Origin: Verrucomicrobiota bacterium
GTDB lineage: Bacteria > Verrucomicrobiota > Verrucomicrobiia > Limisphaerales > AV2
Length of the DNA: 5,215 nt
Assembly (NCBI GenBank): GCA_003219345.1
Contig: QHOP01000467.1
Location: 1 to 5,215 of the forward strand
Reading direction: 5' to 3'
The notes below the pieces were generated by a model, which saw only the letters and a program-made list of their open reading frames with translations, was not told where the DNA came from and made no database searches. Of this stretch, positions 1 to 5,215 are shown piece by piece. The first letter of the stretch is position 1, and every line of letters begins with the position of its first letter. Both the position numbers and the translations under genes were made by a program.

Positions 1-613
1 ACTTTTCCTGTTTCGGACAGCCAAGCGAAACGAACAGCAAATCCGGGCTGGCCGCGTGGATGCGCCGTTTGATTTCCTGATGGTCCATTTCCAACAACGG
101 TTTGAACGGCGGCGAGTAGTTTCCAACCAGATTCAATGCGGGATGGTGCGCTTTCAAGCGCGCCACGGCCTGCGCGTTGGCTTCCGGCGAAGCGCCCAAC
201 AAAAAGAGCCGGTAATTTTTTTTTGCAGCCAGTCGGATCAGCAGTGGCGCGAGGTCTGATCCGGCGACCCGTTCCGGCAGCGGGTTGCCCAGCAGCCGCG
301 AGGCCCAGACCAGCGGCGTGCCGTCGCACAACGCCAGATGCGCATCCAATAGAATACGGCGAAGTTCGATGTCGCGCCGTGCCTGCACGAGGAAATCGAC
401 ATTGGCGGTGACGACGTAGTGCGGCGCGCGCGACGCCACCATCTGTTCAATTCGCTCCACTGCCTCGGCCATGGTCACGTTGTCAAACGGCACGCCCAAC
501 AGAGCAATGGGAGGAGCGTGAACCGGCACTGCGGGCGCTTCCTCCGGTTGGCCGCGGAACCCCTTGGTGGATCCGAAGGTCGATGCGACGTGGGGCTGCT
601 GGACCGCAATCAT
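1..613 (-). CDS. WecG/TagA/CpsF-family (GT26) glycosyltransferase, N-terminal part
   Basis: This is an open frame of 204 codons reading leftward from ATG at 613-611 and running off the left edge. It has no internal stop, and an in-frame TGA lies seven codons upstream of the ATG. From about residue 36 it matches the GT26 family, which transfers a sugar such as ManNAc or ManNAcA from a UDP donor to a lipid-linked acceptor at the inner face of the membrane. Visible family marks are VTANVDF (68-74, with the conserved Thr69 and Asn71), CDGTPLVWASRLLG (96-109, with Asp97 at the position of the proposed catalytic base), a V-x-GSD stretch (116-120), RLFLLGASPE (135-144) and the VSLGCPKQE loop (195-203). 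Residues 1-35 are a Pro/Ala-rich extension before the family core, so a later start is possible. No clear Shine-Dalgarno sequence precedes the ATG. About 40-60 C-terminal residues should lie outside the window. It is divergent from the NRPS genes and probably belongs to an envelope or exopolysaccharide locus. A role in the peptide pathway is unproven. Confidence 0.9.
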   Translation of the reverse strand, partial: MIAVQQPHVASTFGSTKGFRGQPEEAPAVPVHAPPIALLGVPFDNVTMAEAVERIEQMVASRAPHYVVTANVDFLVQARRDIELRRILLDAHLALCDGTPLVWASRLLGNPLPERVAGSDLAPLLIRLAAKKNYRLFLLGASPEANAQAVARLKAHHPALNLVGNYSPPFKPLLEMDHQEIKRRIHAASPDLLFVSLGCPKQEK

Positions 614-647
614 GCAACAATAAAACGAAATTCAGGTGATAAATGGA

Positions 648-719
648 ATGGGGAGTACTCCGCCTTTTCCCGCCGCCGACAACCGCTGGAGTAGAGAACC
701 ATTGGGGTCAACTCCCCAT
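648..719. repeat. 9-bp perfect inverted repeat with a 54-base spacer
   Basis: The left arm ATGGGGAGT (648-656) is the exact reverse complement of the right arm ACTCCCCAT (711-719). The left arm overlaps the palindrome at 652-661. A second, shorter hairpin uses TGGGG (703-707) and CCCCA (714-718) around a 6-base loop. The long spacer makes paired protein-binding sites more likely than a terminator, and no T-run follows either arm. Confidence 0.35.
652..661. repeat. 10-bp perfect palindrome, candidate operator
   Basis: GGAGTACTCC reads identically on both strands. It sits 39 bases upstream of the glycosyltransferase ATG and 122 bases upstream of the NRPS ATG. Its half-site GGAGTA recurs at 688-693, and related ACTCC bases recur at 711-717. 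Such symmetry suits a dimeric regulator, but a 10-bp palindrome in 170 bases can also arise by chance. No regulator gene is in the window. Confidence 0.35.
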
Positions 720-783
720 GCTCTTTTAGGGCTTCACCCACTTTAAGCCGGGTCACGCCTGAGCCTATTTTTGGCGCCGTTAT

Positions 784-3700
784 ATGGCGGGCCACAACCA
801 GATCAAGCCGGCGAACGACATCGAAGAGAGCTATCCGCTTTCGCCCATGCAACAAGGCATGTTGTTCCACGGCCTTTCTGCGCCACACTCCGGCGTGGAC
901 ATCGAGCAGGTGGTTGCCACGCTGGCGGAGGAGGTAAACGTGGCCGCTCTTCACCAGGCGTGGGAACGCGCCGTGGAACGGCACGCGATTTTGCGGACGG
1001 GATTCCATTGGGGAGGCTCGCAACCTCGGCAGGAGGTGCATCGCCACGTCCGCGTTCATTTCGAACAAAAGGACTGGCGCGGTCTGCCGGAACGCGAGCA
1101 GCAGAGCCGTTTGGACGCGTATCTGCAAGCGGAGCGGCGCCGCGGTTTCGAGTTGAGTGTGCCACCGTTGATGCGGTTGGCGCTGTTCCACGTCGGCGAA
1201 AGGAAACACATCCTCACCTGGAGCTTTCACCACCTGCTGCTCGATGCCCGCGCCATAGCCGCGCTGCTGAGCGAGGTCTTCAATTTCTACGAAGCGTTTT
1301 GCCAGGGACGCAATCTGGAATTGCCGCCGCCGCGGCCTTATCGCGAATACATCCAATGGCTTCAAAAACGCGACTGGTCGGCCGCCGAAACGTTCTGGAG
1401 AAAGCAACTGAAAGGCTTCACCACGCCCACGCCACTGGTCCTCTCGCGGAGTGCGGACAAAGCGCCGGAGCAACACCGGGGGCACACCGTTCAACAAGTC
1501 ATTCTCCCGGCCACGGAAGCCGCGAAGCTTCGCGTGGTCGCCAAAGAAAATGGTCTGACCGTCAATACGCTGCTGCAAGGGGCGTGGGCCGTCTTGTTGA
1601 GTCGTTACAGCGGCGAAGAAGACATCCTGTTCGGCGTTGTGCGCGCGTGCCGTCGTTCGTCGGTCGAAGGCGCCAGTTCAACTATCGGCCTCTTCATCAA
1701 CACGCTGCCGCTCCGCGTGCGCGTCGCCGCAGAAACACGCGTGCTCGATTGGTTGAAAGAGCTCCGCGCACAGAATCTGGCGATGCGCGATCACGAGCAC
1801 ACGCCGCTGGTGGAAGTCCGACGCTGGAGCGACGTGCCGCCGGGACCGCCGTTGTTCGAAAGCATTTTCGATTTCCAGGATCCGTCCTGGGACGCTGTGT
1901 TACGCGCGCAAGGCGGCAAGTTTGAGCAGCGGGTATTTGCCATTCACAACCAACCCAACTTTCCGCTCTGGGTGGACGTTTATTGCGGAGCGGGAATAAC
2001 AATCAAAAGCGGCTACGACCAGGGCCGTTTCGACGACGCGGCCATCGCCCAAATGCTCGGCCATTTTCAAACCGTGGTGAAAGGAATGGTGGCCGACCTG
2101 TCGCAGCGCGTGGCTGATTTGCCGCTGTTGACCGACGCCGAACGGCACGAATTGTTCGTCGCATGGAACGGCACTCAGGCGGACTACGCACGCGACAAAT
2201 GCGTGCACGAACTCTTTGAGGCGCAGGTGGAGCGTACACCCAATGCGGTTGCTTTGGTCTATCGCAAGGAGGAAGTCAGCTATCGGGAACTCGACAACCA
2301 AGCCAATCGGGTGGCGCGCCATCTGCGCTCTCTCAGCGTCGGGCCGGACGTGACGGTGGGTATCTGCGTAGAGCGCTCGGCGGAAATGGTCGTCGGACTG
2401 CTCGGCATCCTGAAAGCGGGCGGCGCTTACGTGCCGCTCGACCCGGCCTATCCGAAAGCGCGTCTGGTTTTCATGCTCGAGGATTCCGGAGCGCCTGTGC
2501 TGCTGACACAACAGCCGTTGCAAGACCGTTTCAAGTTTCAATCCCGAGATTGCAACGTCGTTTGCCTCAACGCGCTGCGGCACGCAACACCCAAAACGAA
2601 AGCGGAATCCACTCTGCGCACGACAGTTTCGCCCGACAATCTTGCCTACGTTATTTACACTTCCGGTTCCACCGGCACGCCGAAAGGCGTCGAACTCCCG
2701 CATCGCGGCCTGGTCAACCTGCTCGCCTGGCACCAGCGCACGTATGGCGTGACACCGCAGGATCGGGCGACGCAGTTGGCTGGATTTTCTTTCGATGCCT
2801 CGGTTTGGGAGTTGTGGCCCTATCTCACGGCCGGCGCCAGCGTTTACGTCGTGGATGACGATACGCGCGCCTCCGCGCCGGGTCTCGTCCAATGGTTGAA
2901 CGCCAGGAAAATCACCCTCAGCTTTGTGCCGACGCCGCTGGCCGAGGAAACGCTGGCTCTGCCGTGGCCTGAACACGCGCCGTTGCGCGCCATGCTGACC
3001 GGCGGCGACAAACTGCATCGCCGTCCGGACCCGGATCTCCCCTTCGGTCTGGTCAACCATTACGGGCCTACCGAGAACACTGTAGTTGCCTCTTTTGCTC
3101 CGGTCGCACCCGCCGACGGCGGTGGGAACACCGTTCCGCCCATCGGCCGCCCGATCGCCAACGTCCAGGCTTACGTCCTCGACCGGCTTTTGCGACCGGT
3201 TCCGGCCGGTGTTCCCGGCGAACTTTACATCGGCGGTGACAGTCTCGCGCGCGGTTATCGAAACAACCCTGCGCTGACAACGGAGAAATTCATCCCGCAT
3301 CCGTTCTCCGGCAAACCGGGCGAGCGGCTCTACAAAACCGGCGATCTCGTTCGCTGGCTCTCGGACGGCAATCTCGAATTCCTCGGTCGCATTGATCATC
3401 AGGTGAAGATTCGCGGCTATCGGATGGAGCCGGGCGAAATCGAGTCGCGGCTCAACCAACATCCCTTGGTGCGGGAAAGCCTCGTGCTGGCGCGCGAAGA
3501 GGGGCACGGACCAAAACAACTCGTCGCCTATCTCATTTTGAAACAGCCCGCGCCGCCCGCGACCAAAGAGTTGTCCGATTTCCTGCGAACAAGACTTCCC
3601 GATTACATGGTGCCGTCAATGTTCGTTTTCCTGCACGCCTGGCCGTTGACGCCAAACGGCAAAGTGGACCGCAACGCGCTGCCTGCGCCGGAAGAGTCCA

Positions 3701-4065
3701 ATCGTCAGTCCCGCCGAACGTTCGTGGCACCGCGCAATCACCTGGAGGAGACCGTGGCCAAAGTCTGGTCGGACGTGCTCGGCCGCGCGCCCGCAGGCAT
3801 TCATGACAATTTCTTCGAACTGGGCGGGCACTCGCTTCTGGCGGCGCAGGCGATCTCGCGGCTCAACGAATCGTTCAACATCCATTTGTCCATCCGCAGT
3901 CTGTTTGAAAAACCGACCGTCGCCGAACTGGTCCGCGAGATTGCGCGGATGATGAGCCGTCACAACGCGCAGCGCGCGCCTGCCATCACCCGGATTGCCC
4001 GTGAAGCGTATCGGGCCGGCCGTCCTTCACCCGAAGCGGGCATCGAACTGGCCAAGCTTAGTTGA
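784..4065 (+). CDS. Single-module nonribosomal peptide synthetase, C-A-PCP, predicted leucine-activating
   Basis: This complete 1093-residue protein is a normal length for one C-A-PCP module and acts in the cytoplasm. The C domain (about 13-440) shows YPLSPMQQGMLFH (17-29), RHAILRTGF (66-74), HHLLLDA (149-155, catalytic His150), YREYIQWL (186-193) and IGLFINTLPLR (301-311). The motif Gly is replaced by Ala155. The A domain (about 465-965) has VSYREL (498-503), LKAGGAYVPLDP (543-554), YTSGSTGTPKG (625-635), FDASVWEL (670-677), YGPTE (760-764), GELYIGG (812-818), YKTGDL (850-855), RGYRMEPGEIE (877-887) and NGKVDR (958-963, catalytic Lys960). The binding-pocket residues D671 A672 W675 F714 L738 G740 H759 V767 V768 K960 predict leucine or a close aliphatic residue. 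The PCP (about 985-1055) carries phosphopantetheine-site Ser1017 in LGGHSLL. There is no epimerase or thioesterase, and the remaining tail (about 1060-1093) looks like a PCP-C linker. An in-frame TGA at 760-762 and the typical short lead before motif C1 support ATG 784, although no Shine-Dalgarno sequence is visible. Confidence 0.97.
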   Translation: MAGHNQIKPANDIEESYPLSPMQQGMLFHGLSAPHSGVDIEQVVATLAEEVNVAALHQAWERAVERHAILRTGFHWGGSQPRQEVHRHVRVHFEQKDWRGLPEREQQSRLDAYLQAERRRGFELSVPPLMRLALFHVGERKHILTWSFHHLLLDARAIAALLSEVFNFYEAFCQGRNLELPPPRPYREYIQWLQKRDWSAAETFWRKQLKGFTTPTPLVLSRSADKAPEQHRGHTVQQVILPATEAAKLRVVAKENGLTVNTLLQGAWAVLLSRYSGEEDILFGVVRACRRSSVEGASSTIGLFINTLPLRVRVAAETRVLDWLKELRAQNLAMRDHEHTPLVEVRRWSDVPPGPPLFESIFDFQDPSWDAVLRAQGGKFEQRVFAIHNQPNFPLWVDVYCGAGITIKSGYDQGRFDDAAIAQMLGHFQTVVKGMVADLSQRVADLPLLTDAERHELFVAWNGTQADYARDKCVHELFEAQVERTPNAVALVYRKEEVSYRELDNQANRVARHLRSLSVGPDVTVGICVERSAEMVVGLLGILKAGGAYVPLDPAYPKARLVFMLEDSGAPVLLTQQPLQDRFKFQSRDCNVVCLNALRHATPKTKAESTLRTTVSPDNLAYVIYTSGSTGTPKGVELPHRGLVNLLAWHQRTYGVTPQDRATQLAGFSFDASVWELWPYLTAGASVYVVDDDTRASAPGLVQWLNARKITLSFVPTPLAEETLALPWPEHAPLRAMLTGGDKLHRRPDPDLPFGLVNHYGPTENTVVASFAPVAPADGGGNTVPPIGRPIANVQAYVLDRLLRPVPAGVPGELYIGGDSLARGYRNNPALTTEKFIPHPFSGKPGERLYKTGDLVRWLSDGNLEFLGRIDHQVKIRGYRMEPGEIESRLNQHPLVRESLVLAREEGHGPKQLVAYLILKQPAPPATKELSDFLRTRLPDYMVPSMFVFLHAWPLTPNGKVDRNALPAPEESNRQSRRTFVAPRNHLEETVAKVWSDVLGRAPAGIHDNFFELGGHSLLAAQAISRLNESFNIHLSIRSLFEKPTVAELVREIARMMSRHNAQRAPAITRIAREAYRAGRPSPEAGIELAKLS

Positions 4066-4069
4066 GGAG
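4064..4069 (+). promoter_or_regulatory. Ribosome binding site of the second NRPS gene, overlapping the upstream stop
   Basis: GAGGAG lies six bases before ATG 4076 and shares bases with the TGA stop (4063-4065) of the first NRPS gene. The overlap fixes the start of the second gene and suggests translational coupling, so that both NRPS proteins are made together from one transcript. It contrasts with the first gene, which has no visible Shine-Dalgarno sequence. Confidence 0.85.
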
Positions 4070-4075
4070 TTCACC

Positions 4076-5215
4076 ATGACGATAACGGAAACACGCGCTC
4101 ACCCGATGGCCGGGGAAAAAGCGGCGGGCGGTCCACCGGCGGAAACTTTCGCCTTTCCGGTTTCCTCCGCACAGCAGCGGCTCTGGTTCCTCGAACAATT
4201 TCAGCCGGGCACCCCCATTTTCAACAGCCCCGTCGCCGTGCGGATGGATGGCCCGCTCGACGCCGTGGTCCTCGAACAAGCCATCCATCGAATCATTCAC
4301 CGACACGAAATCCTGCGGACCAGCTTCGACCTGCAAAATGGCCTGCCGGTCCAGGTCGTCGCGCCGTCGCTGACGCTCAAATTGCCGGTCAGCGACTTGA
4401 GTTCTTTGCCGCCGGCGAACGGTGAGGCGGAAGCGCGCCGCCTGGCGGCCGATGAAGCGCGGCGGCCGTTCGATCTGCAGCGGCTGCCGCTCCTGCGCGT
4501 GAAACTGTTGCGGCTCTCCGCCACCCGGCACGTTTTCGTGCTGACGGTGCACCACATTATTTTCGACGGCTGGTCGCTCGGCGTTTTTTTTCGGGAACTG
4601 GCCACAATTTACGAGCGCCTTCGCGCAGGGAAAACGGCGGAGCTGCCCGAGCCGCCCATTCAATACGCCGATTTCGCCGTCTGGCAGCAGGAGGGGATCA
4701 AGTTGCTCGACAAAGAACTGGCCTGGTGGAAAAAGCAGTTGAGCGGAAGGCTGCCGACGCTGGAATTGCCGACCGACCGGCCGCGCCCCGCGGTGCAGAC
4801 TTATGGGGGGGCAGTCGAATCGCTCGCCCTGCCTGCAGAATTGCGCGACGCGCTTCAAGCGTTGAGCCAGCGCGAGGGCGTCACGCTCTTCATGACGCTG
4901 CTCGCTGCGTTTCAAACTCTGCTCCACCACTACACCGCTCAGGAGGACGTTCTGGTTGGCTCACCCGTGGCCGACCGCAATCTGACGGAAACCGAAGAGC
5001 TCATCGGGCTTTTCATCTACACGCTGGTGCTGCGCGGCGACTTGTCCGGCAATCCGACGTTCCGCGAGTTTCTCGGACGCGTGCGCAAAATGGCCGTTGA
5101 CGCCTATGCCAACGAGGAGGTGCCGTTTGACAGAATCGTCGAAGAATTGCAGCCGGAACGGAGCCTGAGCCACTCGCCGTTGTTTCAGGTGATGTTTGCG
5201 CTGGAGCGCGCGCCG
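4076..5215 (+). CDS. Second nonribosomal peptide synthetase, N-terminal condensation domain (partial)
   Basis: These 380 codons stay open from ATG 4076 to the right edge and encode most of a condensation domain, which joins the upstream peptidyl or aminoacyl-PCP intermediate to the next residue. Motifs in order are SSAQQRLWFLE (30-40), RHEILRTSF (76-84), HHIIFDGWS (159-167, an intact HHxxxDG with catalytic His160), YADFAVWQQ (197-205), IGLFIYTLVLR (310-320) and HSPLFQVMF (366-374). The SxAQxRLWFL opening and HSPLFQVMF ending resemble LCL-type domains, which take an L-configured donor. That fits the absence of an epimerase in the first protein. The usual FVNT of motif C5 reads FIYT here, with Tyr315 replacing the conserved Asn. 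The first 25 or so residues are a Gly/Ala/Pro-rich lead. The gene lies ten bases after the first NRPS gene, in the same operon. Roughly 60-80 residues of this C domain and all later domains lie beyond the window, so the next amino acid cannot be predicted. Confidence 0.95.
   Translation, partial: MTITETRAHPMAGEKAAGGPPAETFAFPVSSAQQRLWFLEQFQPGTPIFNSPVAVRMDGPLDAVVLEQAIHRIIHRHEILRTSFDLQNGLPVQVVAPSLTLKLPVSDLSSLPPANGEAEARRLAADEARRPFDLQRLPLLRVKLLRLSATRHVFVLTVHHIIFDGWSLGVFFRELATIYERLRAGKTAELPEPPIQYADFAVWQQEGIKLLDKELAWWKKQLSGRLPTLELPTDRPRPAVQTYGGAVESLALPAELRDALQALSQREGVTLFMTLLAAFQTLLHHYTAQEDVLVGSPVADRNLTETEELIGLFIYTLVLRGDLSGNPTFREFLGRVRKMAVDAYANEEVPFDRIVEELQPERSLSHSPLFQVMFALERAP

Larger units (their letters stand above)
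614..783. promoter_or_regulatory. Divergent intergenic region, probable promoters for both directions
   Basis: These 170 bases separate the start codons of two genes transcribed away from each other, so both promoters should lie here. The stretch 614-650 is clearly richer in A+T than the flanking genes, as is the T-rich patch at 766-772. No convincing -35/-10 pair is visible. TATTTT at 766-771 could serve as a -10 element for the NRPS gene, but its -35 partner at 17-bp spacing (743-748, TTAAGC) is poor. That -10 would also place the transcript start only a few bases before the ATG at 784. Neither start codon has a clear Shine-Dalgarno sequence, so leaderless or weakly initiated translation is possible. 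The region carries palindromic elements listed separately. Confidence 0.5.

Noticed and set aside
703..718. Possible intrinsic terminator hairpin TGGGG/CCCCA
   Set aside because: The stem is only five pairs with a six-base loop, and no T-run follows directly. It also lies between two divergent starts, where a terminator has no role.
773..778. GGCGCC palindrome just before the NRPS start
   Set aside because: A six-base GC palindrome is expected by chance in GC-rich DNA, and no second copy pairs with it.
610..1578. A 322-codon minus-strand frame spanning the intergenic region and the start of the NRPS gene
   Set aside because: It overlaps the well-supported C domain on the other strand and ends over the glycosyltransferase start. 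It has no recognisable motif.
771..1925. A 384-codon plus-strand frame in a different phase from the NRPS
   Set aside because: It is rich in Arg, Ala and Gly with no domain signature, and it runs entirely inside the motif-bearing NRPS frame. It is a shadow frame.
784..2103. Reading the first domain as an epimerization or dual E/C domain
   Set aside because: It begins with the C1 motif of a condensation domain and is directly followed by an A domain. I do not see the extended N-terminal His motif expected for dual E/C domains. Subtype assignment still needs a profile search.
1900..3519. A 539-codon open frame on the minus strand inside the first NRPS gene
   Set aside because: It lies antisense to the A and C domains, which carry unbroken family motifs. 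Its translation shows no recognisable domain. Long antisense frames are common opposite GC-rich genes.
4058..4930. A 290-codon minus-strand frame over the second NRPS gene
   Set aside because: It is antisense to a clear condensation domain and shows no recognisable protein features.

Overview
The window holds the start of a nonribosomal peptide synthetase (NRPS) gene cluster and a divergently oriented polysaccharide-type glycosyltransferase gene. The sequence is GC-rich (by eye roughly 60% G+C) with bacterial coding organisation. Nothing in it fixes the taxon. A GC-rich, non-actinobacterial soil or sediment lineage such as Verrucomicrobiota or Acidobacteriota is a guess from style only.

Layout. 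(1) Positions 1-613, minus strand: the first 204 codons of a WecG/TagA/CpsF-family (GT26) glycosyltransferase, cut by the left edge. (2) Positions 614-783: a 170-base divergent intergenic region, locally AT-rich, with a 10-bp perfect palindrome and a 9-bp inverted repeat that shares its half-site. (3) Positions 784-4065, plus strand: a complete one-module NRPS of 1093 residues, ordered condensation (C) - adenylation (A) - peptidyl carrier (PCP). The ten-residue A-domain specificity code reads DAWFLGHVVK, one change from a classical leucine code. (4) Positions 4076-5215, plus strand: the first 380 codons of a second NRPS protein, opening with an LCL-like C domain and cut by the right edge.

How the parts work together. 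The first NRPS protein should activate a leucine-like amino acid, load it on Ser1017 of its PCP, and pass it to the C domain that opens the second protein. The two genes are tightly coupled: the stop codon of the first overlaps the Shine-Dalgarno sequence of the second. The first gene has no epimerase, and its PCP has the LGGHS form. This fits an L-configured intermediate passed to an LCL-type C domain. Because the first protein itself begins with a C domain, the chain either starts with an acyl group (lipopeptide-like) or receives an intermediate from a module encoded elsewhere. No thioesterase, tailoring enzyme, transporter or carrier-protein activating enzyme is visible here.

Points worth a second look are a Gly-to-Ala change in the HHxxxDG motif of the first C domain, an Asn-to-Tyr change in the C5 motif of the second, the palindromic intergenic elements, the leading C domain, and the apparent split of the assembly line at a PCP/C linker. 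The window reads as a standard NRPS locus with some unusual residues. I see no wholly new system in it.
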